Origin: Pseudomonadota bacterium
GTDB lineage: Bacteria; Myxococcota_A; Bradymonadia; Bradymonadales; GCA-2716585
NCBI GenBank assembly: GCA_005804885.1
Contig: SYOX01000239.1
Span: 1 to 53,538 of the forward strand
Direction of reading: 5' to 3'
Length of the DNA stretch: 53,538 nucleotides
A program made the position numbers and the translations under genes. Position 1 is the first letter of the stretch. Each line of letters begins with the position of its first letter. Below, one piece after another: positions 1 to 9,782 of the stretch. Under the pieces are notes generated by a model. The model did no database searches. It had not been told where the DNA came from and saw only the letters and a list, made by a program, of their open reading frames with translations.

Positions 1-213
1 CGCTTCGGGGTCTTCTACCGCCAGACCATCCGGATGGTCCGCGTCGCCCAGATCGTCTCGTACAACGCCTGCGGCGAGCGCGAGCTGATGGGCGAGATGC
101 TGCTCAACGAGTGGAAGTGGGCCCCGGACCTGGCCATCGGCAATTCTTGCGACGGCGCCCTGCCCCCCTCCAACCACCCCCCCGCCGAGTGCCTCATCCC
201 CCCCTGCGACTGA
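1..213 (+). CDS. C-terminal end of an unknown protein (cut by window edge)
   Basis: An open frame runs in from the left edge and ends in TGA, giving the last 70 residues of a protein. The visible part contains four Cys residues, a region around residues 30-41 reading ELMGEMLLNEWKW, and a Pro/Cys-rich tail ending in CLIPPCD. The Cys-rich tail suits an exported protein like many of its neighbours, but no family is recognised. The start and any signal peptide lie outside the window. Confidence 0.6.
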   Translation, partial: RFGVFYRQTIRMVRVAQIVSYNACGERELMGEMLLNEWKWAPDLAIGNSCDGALPPSNHPPAECLIPPCD

Positions 214-309
214 TCCCGACCGTCCCGAAAATTGAAGCAGGCCCGAGCAACCCCACCCGCCAACGCGACGATCAGGGCGCGGCCCTCATCGGCGGCGGCG
301 AGGTGAAAT

Positions 310-2043
310 CTACATGGAGATCGAGCCCTTGCGGAAGTCGGTCTTGCCGAGCAGGGCGTTGACGAGGACGGGGGAGCCCTCGCGGGAGAGCTTGAGGGCC
401 TCTTGAAGGGTCTCGTCGATCTTCGCGGGATCGTTGATCAGCAGGCCCTTGCCGCCGCAGCCCTCCGCGACCTTGTGGTAGTCCATGTAGGTCAGGCGGC
501 AGGCGACGTCATCTTCGAGGATGACGACCTGATCGCGCTCGATCTGGGTCCAGCCGGCGTCATTGCCCACGACGGCGATGACGGCCAGACCGTGGCGGGC
601 GAAGGTGTCATACTCCATGATGGAGAAGCCGGCGGCGCCGTCGCCGTAGAAGAGCCAGACGTCGGCGTCGGGCCGCACGAGCTTGGCGCCGAGGGCAAAT
701 CCAGCGCCGACCCCGAGGGTGCCAAAGACGCCCGGATCGAGCCAGCAGAAGGGCCCGCGGGGGCTGACGGTGTAGGCGATCGTCGCCACGAAGTCGCCGC
801 CGTCGCCGATCAGGACGCTGTCGCCCTCGCCGAGGTTGCGCTCGATGCCCCGGCAGAGCTCCAGGGGGTTGATCAGCTCGGTCGTCTCTTTCTCCATATT
901 CGAGATCTCGGCCTCGCGCTCCTGGTCGCGGCCCTCAAGGGCCTCGAACCACGAGGTGCGGGCCGGCGCCTCGGCCCGCTGGGAGTCGGCCAGCGCGCAC
1001 AGGAAGGTGCAGGGATCGGCCTGGACCCCGAGGTCCGGCTTGCGGTTCTTGGTCAGATCCTCTTCGGAGAGGTTGACCGAGATGACGGTGGTGCGGGCGA
1101 CGTGGCTGCCGTAATCAAGGCGGAAGTCGTTGGGGACGCCGGCCAGGATGACGAGGTCGGACTCCTTGAGGGCGTCGCGGCGCTTGTGGCGCATCTGGAG
1201 CCGGTGCTCGCGGCCGAGCAGCCCTCGGGCCATGCCCGAGAGGTAGACCGGGACGTTGAGGCGCTCGATGGCGGCGACCAGCGCGTCGACCTTGTTGGGC
1301 CGCAGCATGGCCTGGCTGCCGATGACCATGACGGGCCGCTGCGCCTCGCCGACCATGCTGGCGGCCTTCTGGATCTTGGCGTCCGGGGCCGTCGGCAGCA
1401 CGAGCGGGGCCGGCGAGCGGATCTCGGGCTCTTCAGAGAGCGCGAACTGGTACTTGAGGTGGCCCCGGATGTAGGTGCTCACGGCGTGCTCGGCCAGGGT
1501 CTTGTTGGCCTTGTCGGTCTTCTTCTTGTACCACTCGCGGACGGTCTCCTCTTCGTAGAGCAGATCGACGGCGAGCTCGACGAAGACGGGGCCGGGGACG
1601 CCGCCCTGGGCCTCCTCGAAGGCACGCTCCAGCGCCGGCACGACCTCGCGCAGCGTGTTGGGGCGAGCGGCCCACTTGACGTGGGGGGCCATGAGCGCCA
1701 TCTGGTCGATGTCCTGGAGGGAGCCTCGGCCGCGCAGCATCGTGGCGGTCGCGCCGCCGATGACGACCAGCGGCGACTGCGCCAGCTGGGCGTTCTTGAC
1801 CGCCGTCAGGGTGTTGGTGACCCCAGGCCCTGCCGTGACCGCGGCGACCCCGGGGATCCCCGTCAGCCGGGCGACGGCGTCGGCCGCGAAGACGGCGTTG
1901 ACCTCGTGGCGCGTGTCGATCACCCGGATCCCGGCCCGCTTGCAGGCCACCAGGATGGGCGAGATGTGGCCGCCGACGAGCGTGAAGATAAATTTGACGC
2001 CGTGGGCCTTGAGGACCTCGGCGACGCGCTTTCCACCATCCAT
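310..2043 (-). CDS. ThDP-dependent lyase, HACL2/ILVBL-like (acetolactate-synthase-like)
   Basis: A thiamine-diphosphate enzyme of about 577 residues. The N-terminal pyrimidine-binding domain has [19 protein letters not shown] followed by [14 protein letters not shown], where the Glu of RHE is the conserved ThDP-activating residue. The C-terminal domain has the cofactor motif beginning [15 protein letters not shown] and ending VVGND, around residues 465-495. The wording of the N-terminal region is closer to human ILVBL (2-hydroxyacyl-CoA lyase 2) than to classical IlvB. The likely role is therefore cleavage of 2-hydroxyacyl-CoA or a related C-C lyase reaction, although acetolactate synthase cannot be excluded. 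The ATG at 2043 is preceded by AGGAG; an upstream in-frame GTG at 2076 lacks such a site. No IlvN-like small subunit is adjacent. Confidence 0.85.
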   Translation of the reverse strand: MDGGKRVAEVLKAHGVKFIFTLVGGHISPILVACKRAGIRVIDTRHEVNAVFAADAVARLTGIPGVAAVTAGPGVTNTLTAVKNAQLAQSPLVVIGGATATMLRGRGSLQDIDQMALMAPHVKWAARPNTLREVVPALERAFEEAQGGVPGPVFVELAVDLLYEEETVREWYKKKTDKANKTLAEHAVSTYIRGHLKYQFALSEEPEIRSPAPLVLPTAPDAKIQKAASMVGEAQRPVMVIGSQAMLRPNKVDALVAAIERLNVPVYLSGMARGLLGREHRLQMRHKRRDALKESDLVILAGVPNDFRLDYGSHVARTTVISVNLSEEDLTKNRKPDLGVQADPCTFLCALADSQRAEAPARTSWFEALEGRDQEREAEISNMEKETTELINPLELCRGIERNLGEGDSVLIGDGGDFVATIAYTVSPRGPFCWLDPGVFGTLGVGAGFALGAKLVRPDADVWLFYGDGAAGFSIMEYDTFARHGLAVIAVVGNDAGWTQIERDQVVILEDDVACRLTYMDYHKVAEGCGGKGLLINDPAKIDETLQEALKLSREGSPVLVNALLGKTDFRKGSISM

Positions 2044-2134
2044 CGTCTCTCTCCTGCGTTGGGCCGCGATCGACACCGAAGGGACCGCCGATTGGCCCGC
2101 AACCTAGCGCGTCCGCGCGAAAAACACCACCCTG

Positions 2135-2431
2135 CCCACGAGCGCCCCACGCTCCTCGCACCGCCCCCTCCGGGGGGACGGGCTCGTCGGGTGGGGCTTG
2201 GAAACTCGGGGTGGGCTGCGCCCTGGCGGTCGCAGGCCAGCGCAAGGCCCAGGTCGACACCTGGGGTCGTGAAAACCCCAATCCACAGGCCCACTTCGAC
2301 GCGCTGATCCTACCCTGCGATCCGCGCTCGTCCGTGCGCTGGCCTGCGCCCATCGGGCGCAGCCCCCCGCGCATCCAAGCCCCACCCGACGAGCCCCCGC
2401 AGGGGCGCGAGGAGCGTGGGGCGTTCGTGGG
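2135..2431 (-). repeat. ~290-bp palindromic interspersed repeat, copy 1 (family C)
   Basis: This element fills most of the spacer between 2044 and 2617. Its ends are inverted copies of each other (CCCACGAGCGCCCCACGCTC on the left, its near-perfect complement on the right). The arms continue through a CGGGCTCGTCGGGTGGGGCTT block towards a core containing AAGTGGGCCTGTGGATTGG on the complementary strand. The same arms and core recur at 9783, 37737 and 53260. Copies 1 and 3 are in one orientation and copies 2 and 4 in the other. No gene is seen inside it. Confidence 0.85.
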
Positions 2432-2617
2432 CCGTAGGGCGCTCGCCTTATGCCCGCCCGAGCGTGGTCCGCTCACTTTTTTTATGGGAGTGGCCTACCA
2501 CATGGGGGCGCCGAGGCGTAAGAATAGAGGCACGGACAGGGCGTGGGGTCTTTGCCGATCACCTGCGCGTCCACAAACTCCAGCGGGCCACCCTCCACCC
2601 TCGACCACGAGCGCTCC

Positions 2618-5113
2618 ATGATCCAAAAAACCGCCCTGGGTGCCATCCTGACCGCCGCGCTGACCTTGACCCTGGTGACCGGCTGCGGCGACGGGGAGTA
2701 CATCCCCTCGGACGTCGGCCCCGCTGATGAGGACGGCGACGGCGTCTTGAGCGACGCGGACTGCGACGACGCGGACCCCGCGCTCTCCGAGGAGGGCCTC
2801 TTCTTCGCCGATACGGACGGCGACGGCCTCGGCGATCCCAGGCGCTCGACGCGCTCCTGCGGCCCCTCGGAGGGCTTCGTGGACAACGGCGACGATCTTG
2901 AGCCGGAGTGCGCCACCAACGACACCGACGACTGCGGCGTCTGCGCCGGCCCAGGCGGCGGCCTCTTCTTCGCCGACGTCGACGGCGACGGCCTCGGTGA
3001 CGATAGGATCGCGGTGTCGGCCTGCGCCGCGCCCCCTGGCTTCTCGGCGCAGGGCGGCGATCTCGAGCCGGAGTGCGCCACCAACGACACCGACAGCTGC
3101 GGCGTCTGCGCCGGCGGCGACGCCGACAAGGACTGCCTGGGGGTCTGCTTCGGCCCCTCGCGCCTGGACGACTGCGGCGTCTGCGATGGCCCAGGGCTGG
3201 CGACCTTCTACCCCGACGTCGACGGCGACGGCCTCGGAGATGATCGGAGCCCCTTGGACGCGTGCAGCCGCCCGGAGGGCTTCGTGGACAACGGCGACGA
3301 TCTTGAGCCGGAGTGCGCCACCAACGACACCGACGACTGCGGCGTCTGCGCCGGCCCAGGCGGCGGCCTCTTCTTCGCCGACGTCGACGGCGACGGCCTC
3401 GGCGACGCGCGGACCTCGATCGAGGCCTGCGAGCAGCCGCGCGACTTCGTGGACAACGACGACGACCCCGAGCCGGCCTGCGCCACGAACGACACCGACA
3501 GCTGCGGCGTCTGCGCCGGCGGCGACGCCTCCCTGGACTGCGACGGCGTGTGCGATGGCGGGGCCTCGCTGGACGACTGCGAGCGGTGCGTCGGCGGCCA
3601 GACGGGCCTGGAGCCTGCGGTGGAGGACGCCGACGGCGACGGCACCCCGGACCTGTGCGACGAGGACTGCGTGGGCCGGCGCCTCATCGTCCAGTGGACC
3701 GACGTGCCGCCCTTCGGCGGCGGCGGCGGCGGCCCCTACACCTTCCAGATCATCCTCTCGGAGAGGGGCGACATCGTCTTCCAGTACGGCCGCACGGAGC
3801 CCTTCCGGGCCAGCGCCACGGTCGGGGTCCAGGACGAGGGCGGCGGGCAGGTGATCGAGTTCGGCTTCAACTCCGAGTTCATCCTGGAGCAGCCTACGGT
3901 CATGCTCCAGCGCGACGGCGATCGCTACATCGTTGATTACGCTCAGGATCTCTACTGGCTCGACGTCCGCGCGCAAGGTCAGCGCCTGACCATGGCCGAC
4001 GATCAGGAGATCGCGGTCCCGATCGGCTTCAACTTCGACTTCTACGGCCAGGCCTACGACACGGTGAACGTCTCCTCCAACGGCTTCGTGGCCTTCAGCG
4101 CGCCCTTCGGGGCCTTTACGAACGTCAGCCTGCCGCAGGCGGAACTCGGCGCGCTGATCGCCCCCTTCTGGGACGACCTCAACCCGGCCGTCGGCGGGAC
4201 GGTGCACGTCTTGAGCGCCCCGGCCACCTGCGCGAGCGACTGCAACGGGGTCGTCGGGGGCTTCGGCGTCGAGGGCGACTGCGGCGTCTGCCTCACGGGC
4301 CTGGAGGACGGCCCGGTGATCGACTGCGACGGCGTCTGCGGCGGCGAGGCGCAGGTCGACGGCTGCGGCATCTGCGCGGGGGGCGGGACGGGCGTGGAGC
4401 CCAGGCAGCGCGACTGCAACGGCGTCTGCGACGGCGAGGCCTTCATCGACGCCTGTCGGATCTGCGTCGGCGGGGACACGGGCGTGGAGCCCTCCGATCC
4501 CGACGCCTGCCCCAGCGGCGTGGACCTGATCGTCGACCGCGACTTCTTCGCCGAGACCATCCACGTCGATCACGTCCAGGTCGCGCCCGACGACTGCCTC
4601 ATCAACGAGGGCTGCGTCCAGGGGCCGGGCGACCGCAAGGTCATCCGCTTCGGCACGCGCATCGCCAACATCGGCACTGAGGATCTGCGCCTCGGGACCC
4701 CCAGAGAGGGGGGCGACTTCTGGCACTTCGACGCGTGCCACAGCCACTTCCACTTCGAGGCCTACGCCGCCTACGACATCTTCGACGTGGCCAGCAACCG
4801 GCTGCTGGAGATCGGCTCCAAGAACGGCTTCTGCGTCATGGACACCGGGGTCCACGACCCGAACCTGGCCCCCAACGGCTGCGCCGGATACAACTGCGGC
4901 GACCAGGGCATCAGCGCCGGCTGCCAGGACACCTACGGCCCGGGCCTCCAGTGCCAGTGGATCGACGTGACGGGCCTGCCCGACGGCGTCTACGACCTCA
5001 TCGTCACCACCAACCCCGAGCGCGAGATCCCCGAGCTCAGCTTCAGCAACAACAGCGTCACCGTCCGCGTCCGCCTCGAAGGCGAGACCGTCACGCGCCT
5101 GGACGAAAACTGA
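2618..5113 (+). CDS. Lysyl-oxidase domain lipoprotein with calcium-type repeats
   Basis: An exported protein of about 831 residues with a lipoprotein signal (MIQKTALGAI through LVTGC). The N-terminal third repeats two blocks: an Asp-rich DVDGDGLGD calcium-type loop and a cysteine block, ATNDTDDCGVCAG. The middle holds two beta-sandwich segments (VQWTDVPPF..., then IGFNFDFYGQAYDTVNVSSN...IAPFWDDLNP). From about residue 634 to the end is a lysyl oxidase domain. WHFDACHSHFHFEAY carries the copper-type HxHxH, IGSKNGFCVMD has the Lys that forms the LTQ cofactor in animal enzymes, and CQDTYGPGLQCQWID has its partner Tyr. The family oxidises peptidyl lysine or other primary amines; the substrate here is unknown. 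The start is ATG at 2618, set by the signal peptide; an upstream extension lacks one. Confidence 0.87.
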   Translation: MIQKTALGAILTAALTLTLVTGCGDGEYIPSDVGPADEDGDGVLSDADCDDADPALSEEGLFFADTDGDGLGDPRRSTRSCGPSEGFVDNGDDLEPECATNDTDDCGVCAGPGGGLFFADVDGDGLGDDRIAVSACAAPPGFSAQGGDLEPECATNDTDSCGVCAGGDADKDCLGVCFGPSRLDDCGVCDGPGLATFYPDVDGDGLGDDRSPLDACSRPEGFVDNGDDLEPECATNDTDDCGVCAGPGGGLFFADVDGDGLGDARTSIEACEQPRDFVDNDDDPEPACATNDTDSCGVCAGGDASLDCDGVCDGGASLDDCERCVGGQTGLEPAVEDADGDGTPDLCDEDCVGRRLIVQWTDVPPFGGGGGGPYTFQIILSERGDIVFQYGRTEPFRASATVGVQDEGGGQVIEFGFNSEFILEQPTVMLQRDGDRYIVDYAQDLYWLDVRAQGQRLTMADDQEIAVPIGFNFDFYGQAYDTVNVSSNGFVAFSAPFGAFTNVSLPQAELGALIAPFWDDLNPAVGGTVHVLSAPATCASDCNGVVGGFGVEGDCGVCLTGLEDGPVIDCDGVCGGEAQVDGCGICAGGGTGVEPRQRDCNGVCDGEAFIDACRICVGGDTGVEPSDPDACPSGVDLIVDRDFFAETIHVDHVQVAPDDCLINEGCVQGPGDRKVIRFGTRIANIGTEDLRLGTPREGGDFWHFDACHSHFHFEAYAAYDIFDVASNRLLEIGSKNGFCVMDTGVHDPNLAPNGCAGYNCGDQGISAGCQDTYGPGLQCQWIDVTGLPDGVYDLIVTTNPEREIPELSFSNNSVTVRVRLEGETVTRLDEN

Positions 5114-5200
5114 CGCCTCGAATTGGATGTCTGAAGGGCAGCCTCCTCCTGCGAGCGCTCTCGCCAGCCGCCGGGCGCCTCGGATCAGCGCCCGATGCGC

Positions 5201-5665
5201 TCAAGGCTTGATCCGATCCCCGTAGATCCCCGGGCTGGAGTCCGGGATCTCGACCGCCCCGACCGTCACCGCGTAGAACTCCTTCGGCCCCACCCCGCCA
5301 ATGATCGCGTAGGCGTAGCCCTCGACGTGCATCGCGCGCAGGGTCGTCATCAGGAGCGCCGTGCCGACCCCCTGACCCCTCGCGGCCTCGTCGACCCCCG
5401 TCGGCCCGAAGAAGCCGCGCGCCGTCGTCTCGTAGCACGCGAAGCCCAGCAGCTTCCCCTCCTTGACCGCCACGAAGCACGAGATCGGCAGCCGCGCGAA
5501 GGACACCTCGACCTCGCTGGCCCACCCTGGCCAGAAGCGCTCGGACACCCACGGGACCACCTGATGGCGCTCAAAGGCCCGCGCCCTCCGGATCGAGATC
5601 CCCGCTTCCCGCATCACGTCCACGAAGGGCGTCCGCTGTGGAAGATCATAAAGACTGACGATCAT
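5201..5665 (-). CDS. GNAT-family N-acetyltransferase
   Basis: About 154 residues. The acetyl-CoA pyrophosphate-binding loop is GVDEAARGQGVGTALL, matching the GNAT pattern Q/RxxGxG/A. It follows a beta strand with FVAVKEGKLLGFACYE and precedes YAYAIIGGVGPKEFY, as expected for the GNAT fold. The substrate cannot be told. The start is uncertain: the ATG at 5665 begins MIVSLYDLPQ, and an in-frame GTG nine bases upstream is better placed after a GGGGGGTGGG run. It stands alone between two genes on the other strand. Confidence 0.78.
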   Translation of the reverse strand: MIVSLYDLPQRTPFVDVMREAGISIRRARAFERHQVVPWVSERFWPGWASEVEVSFARLPISCFVAVKEGKLLGFACYETTARGFFGPTGVDEAARGQGVGTALLMTTLRAMHVEGYAYAIIGGVGPKEFYAVTVGAVEIPDSSPGIYGDRIKP

Positions 5666-5915
5666 ATCGGCCACGATCCCACCCCCCCTCTCATCGGCCC
5701 GCAAGGCCCCCCATTGTAACAGAACCTCGCCGGCGCCCCCCACCCCCGACGCACCGGGCCTCACGAATGGCGCCCCGCGCCGAGCGCCCTCGCCACGCCC
5801 CGCGCCGAGAAAACGCCCCGCCCGTGAATGTCTGGCGCCTGGATGCGTATATCATAGATGGACATGCGCCGGGCCGCAGGTGCAACACAGGCTTCATCAC
5901 ACGAGGCAACCTCTC

Positions 5916-7472
5916 ATGAACCCACGTCTGGCCCTCGGAATCCCCATCGCCCTCGCCCTGATGCTCCTACCCGCCGCCGCGCTGGCCGAAGATCTCCTGA
6001 TCGTCGAGCCCGCCCCCAACGAAGACCTCCTTGTCGTCGAGACCGCCCCCCGCGAAGACCTCCTGATCGTCGAGCCCGCCCCCAGCGAAGACGTCCTGAT
6101 CGCCGGGCCCGCCGTCCACGAGGATGACTTCGATCTGGAGGCCATCACGGCGCTGATCGAGGCCGATCAGGTCCGCAACGCCGCCCACCTGGAGCAGCTC
6201 ATCAACGCCGAGGACAGCATCAACAACGTCGACCTCGACGGCGACGGCCTCGTCGACTACGTCATGGTCCGAGAGCTTCAAGAAGGCGACAACCACGTCT
6301 TTGAGTTCATCGCCCTGCCCTCCTCCGACCCCGACGGCCAGCGCGTCTCCATCGCCTCCGTGACCTTGATCCAGGTCCCCGCGCAACGAACCATCGAGAT
6401 CGTCTCCACCTACCCCGATTACGTCATCGTCAACGATCACCACTACGCCTACCGCAGCCATTACGCCTACCACGACCACCACCACGGCTTCTTCATGTGG
6501 GTCTTCCTGCCCCACCGCCACATCACCCACCACCACTACTCCCACCACCACTACCGGGCTCGCTCCGTCTGCGACAGCCACGTCCTTTACTCGCGGCGCA
6601 GCCACTTCCGCACCCACCACCACCTCGGGACCGTCCACCGCGAGCGCCGCGTCATCCACCACGATCACCACGCCCGCCGCGACGATCGCCGCCATCGCCA
6701 CGCGCACCGCGACGACGATCACCGGGACGCCCGCGACGATCACCGGGGCGACCGCGACGACCACCGGGGCGACCGCGACGACCACCGGGGCGACCGCGAC
6801 GACCACGAAGATCGCCCGGACGCCCGCGACGCTCGCCCAGACGCCCGCGACGATCACCGAGGCGACCGCGACGAGAAGGCCGCCGAGCCCCGCCCCTTCG
6901 CCACCGCGCCGCGCGACTCGCTGACCCAGCGCCCTCGCGCGCCCCGCGCCGACGAGGATCGCGCAGCGCTCGCCCCCATCGATCGCAGCGCCATCCAGCC
7001 CCGCCGCGATGAGCCCCGCGCCCCCGACACCGACCGCCGAGCCCGCCGCCCCTTCGAGGCCAGCGGCACCCTCGACCGCTCCGCCCTGCGCCCCTCGGGC
7101 GCCTCCAGCGACCGCTCCGACGACAGCGATTCCAGCGCCAAGGCCAGCCGACGCCCTGCCCTGCGGCGCCCCAAGGACCCCACGACCGATCGCCCGAAGT
7201 CCTCCGCCCCCTTGCGCGTCAAGCGCCCGACGGCCTCCAGCAACATCCCCAGCTCGTCGCTGAGCTCAAAGGCCCCCGCGACTACGCGCCGCGCCCCCAG
7301 CGTCCCGACGACCCGCGCCCCCTCGCGCTCGACCTTCTCGCCGCGCGACCTGGGCGCCCCCTCCAGCTCTTCGTCCAACAAGAAGGCCAGCAAGAAGGCC
7401 AGCAAGAAGTCCAGCAAGAAGACCAGCAAGGCCAGCAAGAGCAGCAAGAGCCCCAGGGGCCTCCGCCGCTGA
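5916..7472 (+). CDS. Exported histidine-rich, Arg/Asp-repeat protein
   Basis: About 518 residues. A clear Sec signal peptide (MNPRLALGIPIALALMLLPA...ALAED) is followed by four near-copies of an 11-residue unit (EDLLIVEPAPN and variants). A globular part of about 110 residues contains one DLDGDGLVDY calcium-type loop. The next section is very His-rich (YHDHHHGFFMWVFLPHRHIT, THHHYSHHHY). It is followed by in-frame RGDRDDH tandem repeats (about 6720-6870), a Pro/Arg/Asp region and a Ser/Lys tail (KKASKKASKKSSKKTSK). Metal binding is a reasonable inference from the His content, but no family is recognised. The C-terminal half is low complexity. The ATG at 5916 has an AGG-containing site upstream. 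Confidence 0.75.
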   Translation: MNPRLALGIPIALALMLLPAAALAEDLLIVEPAPNEDLLVVETAPREDLLIVEPAPSEDVLIAGPAVHEDDFDLEAITALIEADQVRNAAHLEQLINAEDSINNVDLDGDGLVDYVMVRELQEGDNHVFEFIALPSSDPDGQRVSIASVTLIQVPAQRTIEIVSTYPDYVIVNDHHYAYRSHYAYHDHHHGFFMWVFLPHRHITHHHYSHHHYRARSVCDSHVLYSRRSHFRTHHHLGTVHRERRVIHHDHHARRDDRRHRHAHRDDDHRDARDDHRGDRDDHRGDRDDHRGDRDDHEDRPDARDARPDARDDHRGDRDEKAAEPRPFATAPRDSLTQRPRAPRADEDRAALAPIDRSAIQPRRDEPRAPDTDRRARRPFEASGTLDRSALRPSGASSDRSDDSDSSAKASRRPALRRPKDPTTDRPKSSAPLRVKRPTASSNIPSSSLSSKAPATTRRAPSVPTTRAPSRSTFSPRDLGAPSSSSSNKKASKKASKKSSKKTSKASKSSKSPRGLRR

Positions 7473-7541
7473 TCCCCGCTGGACAATCGCCACGAAGGGC
7501 CGCAAAATCGACCTCCCAAGGCGAAGGCGCGAGGAGGTCAG

Positions 7542-7781
7542 GTGCCCAGGCGACCCAGTGATGACGATCGCGACGAGATCCGCGAGATCTTTGATCATTT
7601 TGACAAGGACGGCAGCGGCACGATCGACGCCGGCGAGTTCGCGGCCCTGCTCGACGCGCTTGACGCGGACATGAGCCCCTCGGAGGTCGCCCTGGGGCTC
7701 TCGATCGTGGACGCCAACGGCAATGGGAGGGTCGAGTGGCGCGAGTTCCTGACCTGGTGGGTCGAGACGCGCAGCGCCTGA
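7542..7781 (+). CDS. Small two-EF-hand calcium-binding protein
   Basis: A 79-residue protein with two EF-hand loops: DKDGSGTIDAGEF at residues 20-32 and DANGNGRVEWREF at about 57-69. Both have the 12-residue pattern with Asp/Asn/Ser ligands and a final Glu. There is no signal peptide, so it is probably a cytoplasmic calcium sensor or buffer of the calmodulin-like type. The start is GTG at 7542, directly downstream of a strong GAGGAGG ribosome site. It lies 69 bases after the His-rich gene and 74 before the crotonase, on the same strand. Confidence 0.88.
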   Translation: MPRRPSDDDRDEIREIFDHFDKDGSGTIDAGEFAALLDALDADMSPSEVALGLSIVDANGNGRVEWREFLTWWVETRSA

Positions 7782-7855
7782 CGAAGCACACAGGGAGGGG
7801 CCGGGCGGCCTCACCCGAATCGCCCCGCCCGACGGGCGCTGACTCAAGGGACGAC

Positions 7856-8635
7856 ATGATCGAGCTTGTGACGATCGAGCGGCGAGGGGGCCTCTTCTTG
7901 ATGGGCTTGAACAGAGCCTCCAAGCGAAACGCCTTCAATCTTCAGATGTTGCGCGAGCTCGCCTACGCCTTCACGGACTTCGAGGGTGAAGCGGAGGCGC
8001 GCTGCGCGGTGCTCTTCGCCCACGGCGAGCACTTCACGGGGGGCCTCGATCTCGGGGAGGTGGGGCCGGCGGTCGCGGCCGGGGAGCCCTTCTTCCCGGC
8101 CGGCGCGGTCGACCCGGTGGACTTGACGGGTCGGCGGCGCACGAAGCCCGTCGTCTGCGCGGTCCAGGGCTGGTGCCTGACGATAGGCATCGAGCTGATG
8201 CTGGCGGCGGACGTGCGCCTCGCGGCCTCGGACGCGCGCTTCTCCCAGCTTGAGGTCAAGCGCGGGATCATGCCCTTCGGTGGGGCGACGCTGCGCTTCC
8301 CCCAGGTCGCCGGCTGGGGCAATGCGATGCGCTGGCTGCTGACCGGCGACGCCTTCGACGCGGCCGAGGCCCTCCGCATCGGGCTCGTCCAGGAGATCGC
8401 GCCGCCAGAGGCGCTGCTGGACCGCGCGCTGGCCATCGCCGGCTCGATCGCCGACGCGGCCCCGCTGGCCGTCCAGGCCTCCCTGGCCTCAAGCCGCCAG
8501 GCCATCGAGGGCGATCCCGCGCAGGCCGCCGCCGACCTGATGGCCGCGACGCGCTCTCTGATGCAGACCGAGGACGCCGCCGAAGGGCTCCTGTCCTTCC
8601 TGGAGCGCCGCGACGCGCGCTTCATGGGCCGATAG
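7856..8635 (+). CDS. Enoyl-CoA hydratase/isomerase (crotonase family)
   Basis: A 259-residue crotonase-fold protein. The two oxyanion-hole segments are visible as GEHFTGGLDL (about residues 61-70) and KPVVCAVQGWCLTIGIELML (about 98-117). Downstream, ADVRLAASDARFSQLEVKRG leads to the substrate-pocket region with PFGGATLRFP. The classical hydratase Glu pair is not clear, so an isomerase or other crotonase reaction is possible. The chosen ATG follows AAGGGACGAC; the frame is open further upstream but without a ribosome site. The downstream hydrolase begins 11 bases later, so the two are probably co-transcribed. Confidence 0.87.
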   Translation: MIELVTIERRGGLFLMGLNRASKRNAFNLQMLRELAYAFTDFEGEAEARCAVLFAHGEHFTGGLDLGEVGPAVAAGEPFFPAGAVDPVDLTGRRRTKPVVCAVQGWCLTIGIELMLAADVRLAASDARFSQLEVKRGIMPFGGATLRFPQVAGWGNAMRWLLTGDAFDAAEALRIGLVQEIAPPEALLDRALAIAGSIADAAPLAVQASLASSRQAIEGDPAQAAADLMAATRSLMQTEDAAEGLLSFLERRDARFMGR

Positions 8636-8646
8636 GAGGGCGGATC

Positions 8647-9711
8647 ATGGGGTGGCGGCCGGTAGACAGGTTGCGCTTGGGGATCGGCGAGCGCGTCGAC
8701 AAGACCTTCGCGCGCGTCGCCTTCAAGGAGCGGCGCACGGATCGCGCCACGGCGCGCGACCCGGACCTGATCGAGCGCCTTGAGCGCCTGTCGGCCTTCT
8801 ACGACGACGCCGACGCGGCCGGCCGACTCTTCCCGGCGCCGCCCGAGATCGCCCCGCGCACCGACCAGGTCAAGGAGGGGCGCGCGGTCGAGGTGCTGGA
8901 TCTCTCCTGGCCGACCCCCTACACGCCGCTGCACGCCGATTACGCCGAGGCGCTGGCGCGCTGCCCCGAGACGCGACAGGCCAGGGCCCGGTGGTTCCGC
9001 CGCCCGCCGCCCTCGCCGGCCATCCTCTGCCTGCACGGCTGGGGCGGAGGGCAGTACGCCATCGAAGAGCGCGCCTTCCCGACGAGGTGGCTCAACCAGA
9101 TCGGCTTCGACGTCGTCCTGCCGGTGACCCCCTTCCACGCCCTGCGTCGGGGCCGACAGGCCGGGATGCCCGCCTTCCCCTCGCCGGACCCGGTCCGCTC
9201 CAACGAGGGCTTCGCGCAGGCGATCCTTGAGTTGAGGTCGCTGATCAGGATGTTGCGGCGCAGGGGAGCGCCGCACGTCGGGGTGATGGGGATGAGCCTG
9301 GGGGGCTTCACCAGCGCGCTGCTGGCGACGGTCGAGCCGGAGCTGGACTTCTGCGTGCCGATGATCCCCTTCGCCTCGCTGCCGGTGATGATGTGGTCCA
9401 AGGGGGAGCAGCGGCCAGCCCGACGGGCGGCGGTGGAGTCGGGGTTGACGCTGGAGGTCTACAGCAGGCCCTTCAAGGCGACGACCCCGCTTGAGCGCGC
9501 GCTCAAGATCGACCCGGCCCGCGTCCTGATCGCGGCGGGGGAGCGGGACGTGATCACGCCCTCGCAGTACGCCCAGGACCTCCACCGCCACTTCGCGGGC
9601 TCGGCGATGGTGACCTTCCCTGGCTCCCACTTGATCCAGATTGGCCGCAGGGAGGTCTTCGTCGCGCTGGCCAGGATGACGGCGGGCCTGGGCATACTGC
9701 CGCCGCGCTGA
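8647..9711 (+). CDS. Alpha/beta hydrolase
   Basis: A 354-residue serine hydrolase. HGWGGG (residues 130-135) is the oxyanion-hole HG motif. GMSLGG carries the nucleophile Ser217, AAGERDVITP supplies the likely acid, and PGSHLIQIG the catalytic His. A long N-terminal region of about 120 residues precedes the fold. There is no signal peptide, so it is presumably cytoplasmic. The start ATG lies behind an AGGAGGG site that overlaps the end of the crotonase gene. The pair could act together on an acyl-CoA or ester substrate, but that is inference. Confidence 0.83.
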   Translation: MGWRPVDRLRLGIGERVDKTFARVAFKERRTDRATARDPDLIERLERLSAFYDDADAAGRLFPAPPEIAPRTDQVKEGRAVEVLDLSWPTPYTPLHADYAEALARCPETRQARARWFRRPPPSPAILCLHGWGGGQYAIEERAFPTRWLNQIGFDVVLPVTPFHALRRGRQAGMPAFPSPDPVRSNEGFAQAILELRSLIRMLRRRGAPHVGVMGMSLGGFTSALLATVEPELDFCVPMIPFASLPVMMWSKGEQRPARRAAVESGLTLEVYSRPFKATTPLERALKIDPARVLIAAGERDVITPSQYAQDLHRHFAGSAMVTFPGSHLIQIGRREVFVALARMTAGLGILPPR

Positions 9712-9782
9712 CAGGTCCTCTCGCGGAAGGACCGACGCTCCACAACGCCACAACGCCCACGCCCCAACGCACAACGCTCCAA

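Noticed and set aside
403..2307. Long open frame opposite the ThDP enzyme
   Set aside because: The minus-strand protein has clear ThDP motifs. The opposite frame is a Gly/Asp/Val-rich by-product of high GC, with no motif and no ribosome site.
2495..4855. 786-residue open frame opposite the lysyl oxidase gene
   Set aside because: It is the reverse-complement shadow of the Asp-rich repeats; the plus-strand reading has a signal peptide and a recognisable catalytic domain.
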